Part shown: piece after piece, positions 1-8,200 of the stretch | Layout of the letters: every line of letters starts with the position of its first letter | Numbering within the stretch: position 1 is the first letter of the stretch | Translations under genes and position numbers: made by a program | DNA from: Candidatus Obscuribacterium magneticum | GTDB taxonomy: Bacteria; Elusimicrobiota; Elusimicrobia; F11 | Assembly (NCBI GenBank): GCA_020523905.1 | Contig: JAJAPZ010000006.1 | Coordinates: 1 to 64,000, forward strand | DNA length: 64,000 nt | Direction: 5' to 3' | The notes under the pieces: model-generated | What the model was told of the DNA's origin: nothing | Seen by the model: the letters and a program-made list of their open reading frames with translations, nothing else | The model's database searches: none

Positions 1-1
1 G

Positions 2-1009
2 GCCATCCAGCGTCAGGCGGCGAAGTTTATCCATGTGTCCAATTACTATTACACGACGCCTCAGACCGCGCTTGCCAAGGCGTTGACTCGCCGCGCTCCC
101 GGCTTCAAGGTTTTTTTCTCCAATTCTGGGGCCGAAGCCAACGAGCTGGCCATTAAGCTCGCCCGGCTGTGGGCGACGAAAGAGGGAAAAAAAGGCCGCG
201 AGATCATCACCTTTTATGGCGCCTTTCATGGGCGCACGTTGGCGACCGCCGCGGCCGGCAACGGCCAGAAGGGTCGGAACCGTATATATGCGCCGCTCCC
301 GTCGGGCTTTCGTTCGGTTCCCTTTAATGACCTGACCGCCTTGAAATCGGCGATCTCCTCCCGGACCATCGCCGTCATGATCGAGCCCATTCAAGGAGAA
401 GGGGGAATCCACGTGGCCACGACGGCATTCTTGAAAGGGATCCAGGCGCTTTGCCGGAGGCATCGCCTTCTTTTTATTGTCGACGAAGTCCAGTGCGGCA
501 TGGGCCGGACGGGGACGTTTTTTGCCTATGAACAGGCGGGGGTGAAGCCCCATCTCATCGCGCTGGCCAAAGGGTTGGCGGGCGGGCTTCCTTTGGGGGC
601 GACGCTCGCGGCGCCCGCCGTGTCGCGCCCTATGACGCCGGGCCTTCACGGCTCCACTTTCGGAGGCAATCCGGTGGCTTGCGCGGCCTCTCTGGAAGTA
701 TTAAAAATGCTCGACGCCTTCCGTTTAAAATCCATCAATAAGTTGGGCGAGGTCCTTGGCAATGAGCTTCGTCGCTTTTATCGGTACCCGGTCGTGAAAG
801 AGATACGCGGCCGGGGCCTCATGTGGGGCCTTGAATTGGCGGGGGAGGGAGCGCCCTATGTCTCTCTCGCCCGCGAGAAGGGACTTCTCATCAATTGCAC
901 TCAAGAGAAGGTCCTGCGGTTTTTACCCCCGTATGTCCTCACGCGGGGTGAGATGGAAAAGGCGGTCGCGATACTGGAGGATGTGTTTCAAGAGTTGGGA
1001 AATCCTTAG
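2..1009 (+). CDS. argD: Acetylornithine/ornithine-type aminotransferase, 5' truncated by the window
   Basis: PLP-dependent class III aminotransferase; family members transfer the amino group of N-acetylornithine or a similar omega-amino substrate to 2-oxoglutarate. The frame is open to the window edge, and the residues before the GTG at 35 (reading IHVSNYYYT) match the family, so the start is missing. Numbered from that GTG: the PLP-phosphate motif NSGAEAN at 30-36, GAFHGRT near 62-68, EPIQGEGG near 117-124, DEVQCGMGRTG at 150-160 and the Schiff-base lysine K179 in ALAKGLAGG. No other arginine genes are in the window, so ArgD cannot be separated from ornithine or GABA aminotransferase by context. 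The family is certain, the substrate is not. Confidence 0.85.
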   Translation, partial: AIQRQAAKFIHVSNYYYTTPQTALAKALTRRAPGFKVFFSNSGAEANELAIKLARLWATKEGKKGREIITFYGAFHGRTLATAAAGNGQKGRNRIYAPLPSGFRSVPFNDLTALKSAISSRTIAVMIEPIQGEGGIHVATTAFLKGIQALCRRHRLLFIVDEVQCGMGRTGTFFAYEQAGVKPHLIALAKGLAGGLPLGATLAAPAVSRPMTPGLHGSTFGGNPVACAASLEVLKMLDAFRLKSINKLGEVLGNELRRFYRYPVVKEIRGRGLMWGLELAGEGAPYVSLAREKGLLINCTQEKVLRFLPPYVLTRGEMEKAVAILEDVFQELGNP

Positions 1010-1017
1010 ACAATAAT

Positions 1018-1044
1018 CGTCATAACGGCGAAAGCCGGTATGAC
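1018..1044. repeat. Single arm-pair of the dispersed GTCAT-CGGCGAAAGCCG palindrome
   Basis: The short palindrome between argD and eno has the core CGGCGAAAGCCG flanked by GTCATA and TATGAC. It is the same family as the longer elements near 14356, 21478, 23057, 27421 and 60336. It resembles the widespread dRS3-like repeats of other bacteria (family assignment from memory). Confidence 0.75.
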
Positions 1045-1051
1045 AAAATGA

Positions 1052-2413
<1,362 letters not shown>

Positions 2414-2419
2414 GTCTTG

Positions 2420-2722
2420 ATGCCGGACATTCGCCCTTACCGGAAGTGGTTTTTCCTCGCGGCCGTTCTTTTCTTCCTGGCCAGCCTATTCTTTAACGTC
2501 CCTTTGCGGAAAACCATCGCCCGCCACCGCGCCATCGGATCAGCGGAAAGAGAACTGCAGCAGCTCTCCGAAGAAATTGACCGGAAGAAAATGGAATTGG
2601 CCCGGTTAAAAAGCAGCCCGCAGCTGGTTGAGGAGTTTGTCCGGCGTGAGCTGGGGTACCTGCGCCCCGGCGAAAAAGAGGTGCGCTTCCTAAAGAAGGA
2701 TGAGGCCCCCGCTCAAAAATAG
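2420..2722 (+). CDS. ftsB: FtsB/DivIC-family septum formation initiator
   Basis: Small bitopic division protein of 100 residues: a short cytoplasmic tail, a TM helix at about 10-28 (FFLAAVLFFLASLFF), then a predicted coiled coil (ERELQQLSEEIDRKKMELARL) and a short C-terminal LGYLRPGEKE segment typical of FtsB/DivIC. Family members join FtsL and FtsQ in the divisome. Position directly after eno is common for ftsB in other bacteria. ATG 2420 is preferred to the TTG three bases upstream. The probable partner FtsL is encoded at 61832. Confidence 0.85.
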   Translation: MPDIRPYRKWFFLAAVLFFLASLFFNVPLRKTIARHRAIGSAERELQQLSEEIDRKKMELARLKSSPQLVEEFVRRELGYLRPGEKEVRFLKKDEAPAQK

Positions 2723-2750
2723 TTGACCCGAAAGGGGTATTTGCTAGAAT
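2723..2750 (+). promoter_or_regulatory. Sigma-70-type promoter of the cold-shock gene
   Basis: TTGACC at 2723-2728 and TAGAAT at 2745-2750, 16-bp spacer. Transcription from here would give a leader of roughly 75 bases before the cold-shock ATG, as is usual for csp genes. Confidence 0.65.
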
Positions 2751-2833
2751 GCCGCCAGGTTTGTCGAGAAGATGTGTGGACAACCCTCGTTCTTAAGGAA
2801 TGAGTTTTATTGATGTGGGAGTAGGAACTAACT

Positions 2834-3049
2834 ATGGGCAGTCACAAAGGCAAAGTGAAGTGGTTTAACGATCAGAAAGGCTTTGGTTTTATCACCAAAG
2901 AAGATGGCAGCGGCGACGTGTTCGTGCATTATTCGGCGATTTCGTCGGAGGGCTTTAAGTCCCTGGCGGAAGGGGACGCGGTGACCTTCGATATTGTCGA
3001 ATCCGAAAAAGGGCCAAAAGCGGCGAACGTAGCTAAGATTCAGGCTTGA
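2834..3049 (+). CDS. cspA: Cold-shock domain protein
   Basis: Single cold-shock domain of 71 residues that binds single-stranded nucleic acid. Family members melt RNA secondary structure and antiterminate. Both RNA-binding motifs are present: KGFGFI (RNP1, about 16-21) and VFVHY (RNP2, about 29-33), in the usual GKVKWFN start context. It has its own promoter (2723-2750), a long leader and a terminator just downstream, so it is a single-gene unit. The gene name is generic; CspA, CspB and CspC types cannot be told apart. Confidence 0.95.
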   Translation: MGSHKGKVKWFNDQKGFGFITKEDGSGDVFVHYSAISSEGFKSLAEGDAVTFDIVESEKGPKAANVAKIQA

Positions 3050-3089
3050 GTTCCTTTTTGATTTTTAAGAAATACTGATCTCATCATAA

Positions 3090-3116
3090 TAAACCCCTGT
3101 TCGCAGGGGTTTTTTA
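3090..3116 (+). terminator. Rho-independent terminator after the cold-shock gene
   Basis: Perfect 8-bp stem AACCCCTG/CAGGGGTT (3092-3099 and 3104-3111) closed by a UUCG tetraloop and followed by a run of Ts. Confidence 0.92.
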
Positions 3117-3132
3117 TTGGCAGGGGGGCGAT

Positions 3133-3438
3133 GTGGGAAGAACCGTCTATGTCACCTGTCCTTATTGCGACGGCATGCTGGAGGTGAAAGCCGACTCCGG
3201 TGACGTCGTACAGAAATGGTCGTCCAAGGACAAGTTGTCGGAGGGGGGCGACAAGATGGCTTCCGCCATGAAGAAGCTGGAAGACGCCAAAAAAAGGCGG
3301 GCGGGGCTCTTCGATCAGAAAAAGGAAGAAATGGAAGGGCAGAAGAAGAGAACCGAGCAAACCTTTCAGGAGACCGTCGAGCGCGTTAAAAAGGAAGGGG
3401 TGACCGAAAGCCCGATCAGGCCTTTTGACCTCGACTGA
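3133..3438 (+). CDS. Conserved-looking small CPxC protein of unknown function
   Basis: 101 residues from a GTG start. The N-terminus VTCPYCDGMLEV looks like half a zinc ribbon: one CPxC knuckle and no second Cys pair, so metal binding would need dimerisation. The rest is a highly charged, probably helical region rich in Lys, Glu and Gln, ending PIRPFDLD. No enzyme motif is visible. The 3' end overlaps the minus-strand gene at 3416 by 23 bp, tail to tail. It lies 17 bases after the cold-shock terminator and could be read at low level by read-through. Function unknown. Confidence 0.7.
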   Translation: MGRTVYVTCPYCDGMLEVKADSGDVVQKWSSKDKLSEGGDKMASAMKKLEDAKKRRAGLFDQKKEEMEGQKKRTEQTFQETVERVKKEGVTESPIRPFDLD

Positions 3439-4279
3439 CCCGCGGCGGGGTCGGCATCAGAATGAAAACCTGAGGATTGCGGATTTCACACGGGAGGTGG
3501 GTGTCCGGCATGGGTTGGGCGCTCGGCCCCACGTGAATCGGCAGATCGACGTGACGCCCCCGAATCTTTCCCCCGACATCGGCCGCTCTCACCTTTAGTA
3601 TCCGGTCCACGCCATTCACCTTCAGTAAAAGATAGACGTCCGAATTGGTCGGAATCACCCGCGGATCCGTTGCGATGTGGCCGTCTTGCACTTCAAAATT
3701 CCCCTCCCCGTGATCGATGACGATGGGTTTCAAGAATTTGCCGTTTTTCGCATAGGGTCTTTTTCCCTGGGCGGCCCGCAACAGATTTTCGGGCGTGGTT
3801 TCGATGAGGGCCGCTTTGAGAGCCTCCCTCCACTGCGGCGGAAATTTGTTGACGCGGCTCCAGGCCATCATTTGTGTGGCGCTTTGAAAGGGGGCGGCCC
3901 TTTTCCGGAGGGCCCTCTGGAGGCCGCGGGGGAGCACTTCGAAGGGATTGCTGATGTACCAGGTGACCTTGAAGGCGTGGGGGGTCAGCCCCAATTTGGC
4001 CGCCCACTCCGGCTGTTTGAGCGTCTGGGGAAGCGAGGATCCGGTGTGAAATTGATAGTAGAGCAGGTCATTGAGGGTCTTTTCCTTCAGGCGGTTTTTG
4101 AGTCCCAGGCGTTCCAGATCTTTCAGGGTTTGCTGCGACCGAAGGTCGTAAAAGGGGGTTTGGTTTGGAATCCACGGCTCCAAGAGAGGGGCTCCCGGGA
4201 GGTTGACCAGACAGAGGACCGCCCCCAGAAACCAGAAGAAGTACTTGAATGACCGATGGTCCGCTATTTTCACTTTCAT
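3416..4279 (-). CDS. Secreted or anchored 3D-domain (RlpA-like double-psi barrel) protein
   Basis: 287 residues, the only minus-strand gene here. A hydrophobic stretch at about 12-28 (YFFWFLGAVLCLVNLPGA) is a signal peptide or anchor. The C-terminal part (about 195-260) reads VIPTNSDVYLLLKVNG...VRAADVGGKIRGRHVDLPI, matching the barrel of 3D-domain proteins, where acidic residues around A-D-x-G and the H-V-D-L strand form the site. Such domains occur in peptidoglycan-active proteins, so a cell-wall role is inferred. Two expression signals precede it: a -35/-10 pair at 4439-4412 and a leftward 11-bp repeat array at 4341-4303, whose -10-like hexamer lies only 7 bases before the ATG. Confidence 0.6.
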   Translation of the reverse strand: MKVKIADHRSFKYFFWFLGAVLCLVNLPGAPLLEPWIPNQTPFYDLRSQQTLKDLERLGLKNRLKEKTLNDLLYYQFHTGSSLPQTLKQPEWAAKLGLTPHAFKVTWYISNPFEVLPRGLQRALRKRAAPFQSATQMMAWSRVNKFPPQWREALKAALIETTPENLLRAAQGKRPYAKNGKFLKPIVIDHGEGNFEVQDGHIATDPRVIPTNSDVYLLLKVNGVDRILKVRAADVGGKIRGRHVDLPIHVGPSAQPMPDTHLPCEIRNPQVFILMPTPPRVSRGQKA

Positions 4280-4286
4280 AAGCTAA

Positions 4287-4341
4287 AGTTTAATCAACTG
4301 ATCTTAAGATGTACTTAAGTCTTGGTTAAGTTTGCTTTAAA
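4287..4341 (-). promoter_or_regulatory. 11-bp-period TTAA repeat array A, facing the 3D-domain gene
   Basis: On the + strand TTAA-core repeats start at 4303, 4314, 4325 and 4336, exactly 11 bases apart. Read leftward they are TTTAAAGC, CTTAACCA, CTTAAGTA and CTTAAGAT, the same orientation relative to the gene as arrays B-D. A -10-like TAAACT (AGTTTA on +, 4287-4292) follows and the ATG begins 7 bases later, so the transcript could be leaderless. The layout resembles PhoB/PhoP-type direct-repeat operators. Confidence 0.5.
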
Positions 4342-4411
4342 TCGTTTGTAATAAAGTGATGGTGGTGGATTAAACCCCGTTATCGGGCCATCCCTTATCA
4401 AGGGGCGGCGA

Positions 4412-4439
4412 AGTATATCAAATCTTCCCCCCGATGCAA
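4412..4439 (-). promoter_or_regulatory. Minus-strand sigma-70-like promoter
   Basis: Read on the minus strand: TTGCAT (4439-4434), a 16-bp spacer, TATACT (4417-4412). It would give the 3D-domain gene a leader of about 130 bases that runs through array A. The 4280-4690 stretch otherwise holds arrays A and B and a GC-rich 5' leader for the gene at 4691; no further gene is visible. Confidence 0.4.
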
Positions 4440-4512
4440 GCCCAAAAACGCCCCTTTCTCGTCGGAAAATACTCATTTTAAGCCGGATTTTCCAGTTGGG
4501 TTTTTGCAGAAT

Positions 4513-4568
4513 CTTCGCTAAAAATTAAGCCGAAATTAAAGCGTTCTTAATCCCAGATTTGTTATGTA
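4513..4568 (+). promoter_or_regulatory. 11-bp-period TTAA repeat array B, upstream of the Ser-Pro repeat protein
   Basis: Units start at 4513 (CTTCG), 4524 (ATTAA), 4535 (ATTAA) and 4546 (CTTAA). A TATGTA at 4563-4568 begins 17 bases after the last unit. Array C (6695-6750) matches it closely unit for unit over about 40 bp, including the degenerate CTTCG first unit. Confidence 0.55.
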
Positions 4569-4690
4569 TTATTCGTAGGGATTTTAGTGCAAAAAAGAGG
4601 GCCCGCGCTCGGGGCGTCTTTGAGTCAAAGGCGCCGCGGCCGGCGGGGGTCGGATGTTTTTTGGGGTGTGGACGTGACGCGGGGGAAAGA

Positions 4691-6607
4691 GTGAGCAAAA
4701 GACCAGGGCTGGTATTATTTGTTGCAGCTGTATTCCTTGCTTTCATTTGGAGGATGGTTTCTGCTCAGAATTGTGAGGGGTACGACTGCGGCGAAGACCC
4801 TCCCAAAGACCCGTATGTCTATGGCTATAATCCCTGCGATGAGACGACTCATTTCCGCATCCCTCCAGAGAATATTGAGTTTGACTATCAGCAAGAAGGG
4901 TGTGATCTAAAAGACTTTTCTGTCGCCGTGACGTACTATATCCCCAATTGTACCTTGGGCCAAACCCTTCCCTATCAACCTTGGTACGAAGACAGCGAGG
5001 GGAACCAAAGTAGCGGCGTGATTGTCTGTCTCGTGACAGATGAAAATGAAGTAGATGCGGATGGGAATCCTTGCGATGACTCCCTTGGTTATTTCCCTCG
5101 TGGCGAATGCCCCCCGATGGATAATTGCGATCAATCCTTGACTTTGATTCGGGAAGCGGTAGGGCCCCTCTTTGATGTGGAATATTTTAGTTCCGATCCA
5201 GATGAGAAGCTCACGCTGACGACGGGCGTCAATTATCATATTGAACTCTATTTGGAAGCTTATTCAGAAATGTGGGATATAGACCCGACAATACCGATCG
5301 TCACCGCCCGGAAAAGAGTGGGCGAGGTGTCGTGCCCACCTTCACCGAGCCCCTCCCCTTCGCCGAAGCCATCCCCGAGTCCGGGCGTTTCTCCCAGTCC
5401 CCGTGTATCTCCAAGTGCCAGTCCCTCGGCGAGCCCGAATGTTTCACCCAGCGCGTCTCCAAGTGCCAGTCCCTCGGCGAGCCCGAATGTTTCACCCAGC
5501 GCGTCTCCGAGTGTCAGTCCCTCGGTGAGCCCGAGTGTTTCGCCCAGCGCGTCTCCGAGTGCTAGTCCCTCAGTAAGTCCGAGCGTTTCTCCCAGTGTGT
5601 CGCCGAGCGCCAGCCCGTCGGTGAGTCCGAGTGTTTCACCCAGCGTCTCTCCGAGCGTCAGTCCGTCGGTGAGTCCGAGCGTTTCACCCAGCGTCTCTCC
5701 GAGCGTCAGTCCGTCGGTGAGTCCGAGCGTCTCACCCAGTGTTAGACCGTCTGTCAGTCCGAGTGTGAGTCCTTCGCCGCGGGCCTCAGCGTCACCGAGC
5801 GGAAGTCCTCATACGACTCCAACCGCCGGAGCAAGTGTGTCCCCTCGACCCGGAGCCTCGGTGAGCCCGTCACCGAATCAGCAAACAGGGGGGTTGTTGG
5901 GCAATACCGAGTGGTCCTTTGTTCCGTCGGAAGACGCGCCGAGCCAGAATGCGGCCGAATACCGGGATGCTTTTGGATACGCGTCCGTGGGGCAGACTGT
6001 TTCCATCACCTCGCCGGACGGGGGAACGACGGGAACAATTCCGGACGGGGGCGTCACGGTTCGGTTCAGTTTTGTGGGAAGCGGCCTCAGCGGGTTCATG
6101 AAAACATTGAGGAATAAATTGGCCAACGTTCCCGTCATCCAATTGCCGGCTCTGCCCGCCGGCGCGGGGAATCCGGTTTTGCACTTCCGGCGGGGGGTTA
6201 ATGATTGGCAGCCTGTACCGGGCCAGGTTTACAGAGACGGCGCCATTACCGCCCATCTCATCCAATTGGGGTACTATCAGGTTTTTGCTCCGATCCTCAC
6301 CCAGCCGTTCGCTTTTGGGGAGGTCTATGTTTTTCCCAATCCGGTCCGGCCGGGGGAGGTCCCGACACTCCATATCGAGGTCGGTCAGGCGGATAAAGTC
6401 AGCTACCGCCTCTACGACGTTGCGGGGGATTTGGTTTACGAGGGCAAAGTGGATGTGGGGCCGATGGTCGTGGAGAAGAAGCCGGCCTACGAAGAGAGAT
6501 TGGATGTGAAGAAGTTCAAGTCCGGGGCCTATTTCGGCGTCGTGACCGCTGAAAAGGCGGGAAAAGACACAGTCCGGAAGAAGTTCCGTTTTACCGTCAT
6601 CAAATAG
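4691..6607 (+). CDS. Secreted Cys-rich surface protein with Ser-Pro repeats and FlgD/T9SS-like C-terminal domain
   Basis: 638 residues from GTG 4691, preceded by a GGGGG site. The longer open frame from 4559 is rejected because it begins at the array B promoter. Order: signal peptide (about 1-26, hydrophobic LVLFVAAVFLAFIW, ending VSAQ); an N-terminal domain with about a dozen cysteines, likely disulfide-bonded (27-215); a low-complexity Ser-Pro linker with SPSV/SPSA units (about 216-395); a beta-rich region; and a C-terminal domain with FPNPVRPGE, YRLYDVAGDLVYEG and SGAYFGVV, typical of FlgD-Ig and type IX secretion sorting domains. A PorV-like barrel follows directly. Surface display is inferred; the N-terminal domain is not recognised. 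Confidence 0.7.
   Translation: MSKRPGLVLFVAAVFLAFIWRMVSAQNCEGYDCGEDPPKDPYVYGYNPCDETTHFRIPPENIEFDYQQEGCDLKDFSVAVTYYIPNCTLGQTLPYQPWYEDSEGNQSSGVIVCLVTDENEVDADGNPCDDSLGYFPRGECPPMDNCDQSLTLIREAVGPLFDVEYFSSDPDEKLTLTTGVNYHIELYLEAYSEMWDIDPTIPIVTARKRVGEVSCPPSPSPSPSPKPSPSPGVSPSPRVSPSASPSASPNVSPSASPSASPSASPNVSPSASPSVSPSVSPSVSPSASPSASPSVSPSVSPSVSPSASPSVSPSVSPSVSPSVSPSVSPSVSPSVSPSVSPSVSPSVSPSVRPSVSPSVSPSPRASASPSGSPHTTPTAGASVSPRPGASVSPSPNQQTGGLLGNTEWSFVPSEDAPSQNAAEYRDAFGYASVGQTVSITSPDGGTTGTIPDGGVTVRFSFVGSGLSGFMKTLRNKLANVPVIQLPALPAGAGNPVLHFRRGVNDWQPVPGQVYRDGAITAHLIQLGYYQVFAPILTQPFAFGEVYVFPNPVRPGEVPTLHIEVGQADKVSYRLYDVAGDLVYEGKVDVGPMVVEKKPAYEERLDVKKFKSGAYFGVVTAEKAGKDTVRKKFRFTVIK
5408..5743 (+). repeat. 48-bp coding tandem repeat, seven units
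   Basis: Units begin at 5408, 5456, 5504, 5552, 5600, 5648 and 5696, each encoding 16 residues of the SPSx pattern. The 5408/5456 pair and the 5648/5696 pair are nearly identical, while the middle units have diverged. The period is a multiple of three, so unit gain or loss would change linker length without a frameshift. Confidence 0.9.
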
Positions 6608-6684
6608 GTGCCGTTGCTGACAACTGACAAACTTGTGTTTTATAGCGAAAAACCGAAGTTTGTCAGTTGTCAGCAAACGGCACC
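6607..6684. repeat. Long inverted repeat with GGTGCCGT ends, copy 1
   Basis: The left arm 6607-6634 and right arm 6656-6684 are complementary apart from one extra base. The element starts inside the stop codon of the preceding gene and carries internal TGACA motifs. The ends GGTGCCGT/ACGGCACC are shared with the copy at 8033-8124. It could serve as a transcript-end hairpin, but there is no T tract. Confidence 0.85.
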
Positions 6685-6694
6685 CTAATCTAAT

Positions 6695-6750
6695 CTTCGC
6701 CAAATCTTAATCCGATTTTAAAGCGATCTTAATCAAAGCGCATGTAACAT
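6695..6750 (+). promoter_or_regulatory. 11-bp-period TTAA repeat array C, upstream of the first PorV-like gene
   Basis: Units start at 6695 (CTTCG), 6706 (CTTAA), 6717 (TTTAA) and 6728 (CTTAA). A -10-like TAACAT at 6745-6750 begins 17 bases after the last unit. The geometry is identical to arrays B and D. The rest of 6608-6815 is the inverted repeat and a short leader. Confidence 0.58.
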
Positions 6751-6815
6751 TATTGTAACAGAGGCGTACTGTCGGTAAACGCGTGCCGGCAGGGGTCTGT
6801 TATTAGGTGATCACC

Positions 6816-8042
6816 ATGCATGCGCATATAAGACGATATCGCAGCATCATCCGGGTACATTGCCCTCTTCTTTCCTCCCGTTCGGGAGGAGGGAAGAGGG
6901 CGTTTTTGTTGACATCTGTCATACGGTTGGTTGTTCTATTTTTGGCCATCTGGTTTATTGGGCCCGTTCTTTTCGCTGGTTCCGAGACAGGCGCAGACTT
7001 TCTAAAAATTCCCATCGGAGCCCGGGCGGTGGGGGTCGGTCAGGCCATGTCGGCTCTAGCGGAGAATGTCGATGCTCTCCCCTGGAATGTCGCCGGCTTA
7101 GCCGAGCTCGCCCGCCCGTCCTCGAACCGTCCCATGAATCTCTCCCTTTCTCACCAGCCTCTTTTTGAAGGCGCCAGCTTGGATTACGCGGGATTTGCCG
7201 CCCCCTTGCGGGGGCCTTTTTCGAGAATGGCGTTTGGTTTTACGGTAACCCGGCTTTCGTATTCCGATCAGGAAAAAAGGGGCCCCAATCGCGACGTGGA
7301 AGGGTCCTTTGGGATCAGCGACATGGCGGTGGGTTCGGCCTTGGCGGCCTCTTTAGGTCCCGTCCAAGTGGGAAGCCAGATCAAGTTCATCCGGCAGGAT
7401 CTGGCGGATGAATCGGCTTCAGGGGTGGCGCTGGATTTGGGTGGACGCATGGCTCTCCCCCTGCCCCGACTTATCCTAGGGGCGTCGGTTCGAAACCTCG
7501 GTCCACGCATGAAGTTCATCGAGGAGGATTATCGACTCCCCTTGACCCTGTCCCTGGGGGCCGCTTATCGGTTCAACCCGCCTCTGGCCGTGGCGGTGGA
7601 TGTGATTGCGAGGCCTTACGCCGATCAGCTGACCCTGTGCCTGGGAACGGAGCTTCTGCCGGTTCCGACACTCGCCCTCCGAGCCGGCTATCTGGCGCAG
7701 GTGGCGGAGGCCGTCACGAACGGCCAAAAATCCGAGACGTTGCGGGGGAACTTTGTCGGCATGAACGGGGTGGCGATGGGCTTTGGCGTGAAGTTCAACC
7801 AGTTCTCGCTGGATTATGCGATTCAGCCCTTCGGCGAACTGGGCAACATGCAGAACATCACCTTGACCGCCGTCTTCGGCCGGGTGCCGGCCCGCGAACC
7901 GGCCTCTTTTGCGCTGGGGCCAGTCCCGGCATCAGCGACGGAAGGGCAGGCCATCGATTCCCGCCTGCCGCCGCAGCGAGTCGTCGTCCAATTTATTTTC
8001 CCGCCGTCTTCAGAGCCTTGGTGGGGTACTTTGGTGCCGTAG
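6816..8042 (+). CDS. PorV/PorQ-family outer-membrane beta-barrel protein (first copy)
   Basis: 408 residues from ATG 6816, which has an AGGTG site 7 bases upstream. TTG codons at 6906 or 6909 are the alternatives and would put the ribosome site in a hairpin arm. The hydrophobic signal core (VIRLVVLFLAIWFIGPVLFAG) is followed by the family hallmark DFLKIPIGARAVGVGQA...NVDALPWNVAGLA, then alternating amphipathic strands. In type IX secretion, PorV carries cargo with C-terminal sorting domains to the attachment complex, and this gene lies directly behind such a cargo candidate. The chosen start gives an unusually long n-region (about 30 residues) containing hairpin-encoded sequence. The stop codon falls inside the inverted repeat at 8033. 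Confidence 0.7.
   Translation: MHAHIRRYRSIIRVHCPLLSSRSGGGKRAFLLTSVIRLVVLFLAIWFIGPVLFAGSETGADFLKIPIGARAVGVGQAMSALAENVDALPWNVAGLAELARPSSNRPMNLSLSHQPLFEGASLDYAGFAAPLRGPFSRMAFGFTVTRLSYSDQEKRGPNRDVEGSFGISDMAVGSALAASLGPVQVGSQIKFIRQDLADESASGVALDLGGRMALPLPRLILGASVRNLGPRMKFIEEDYRLPLTLSLGAAYRFNPPLAVAVDVIARPYADQLTLCLGTELLPVPTLALRAGYLAQVAEAVTNGQKSETLRGNFVGMNGVAMGFGVKFNQFSLDYAIQPFGELGNMQNITLTAVFGRVPAREPASFALGPVPASATEGQAIDSRLPPQRVVVQFIFPPSSEPWWGTLVP
6862..6907 (+). promoter_or_regulatory. Terminator-like hairpin at the 5' end of the PorV-like gene
   Basis: An 18-bp stem (6862-6879 with 6884-6901, two G-U wobbles, tetraloop) is followed by five Ts. The right arm contains GGAGGAGGGAAG, so it could hide a ribosome site for TTG 6906/6909, act as an attenuator, or simply be an inserted repeat read as coding sequence. 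Confidence 0.5.
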
Positions 8043-8124
8043 TTGACATTTGACATTTGAAACTCTCATTGAGTGATGAGGGGTGTTGAATTAGTTTCAA
8101 ATGTCAAATGTCAACTACGGCACC
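8033..8124. repeat. Perfect 32-bp inverted repeat with GGTGCCGT ends, copy 2
   Basis: Arms 8033-8064 and 8093-8124 are exact reverse complements around a 28-base loop. The outer 8 bases match copy 1 (6607-6684), as do the internal TGACA-type motifs, but the rest differs. The element supplies the stop codon of the PorV-like gene. Confidence 0.9.
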
Positions 8125-8200
8125 GTATATTTTGATATTGTCCTTTTTCCCTGTGGAAATCGCTTCAAATCTCAAACCTCTCAAGATTTTGGAAGTCGCG

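Noticed and set aside
4342-4510. Riboswitch or small RNA between arrays A and B
   Set aside because: Some GC-rich complementarity exists, but I could not match any known aptamer core or a terminator on either strand.
5408-5743. CRISPR-like regular repeat array
   Set aside because: The 48-bp units are contiguous without unique spacers, encode SPSx in frame and lie within a secreted protein gene.
5870-6703. 277-codon minus-strand open frame
   Set aside because: It is antisense to the C-terminal part of the surface protein, has no recognisable domain, and its start is in the inverted repeat.
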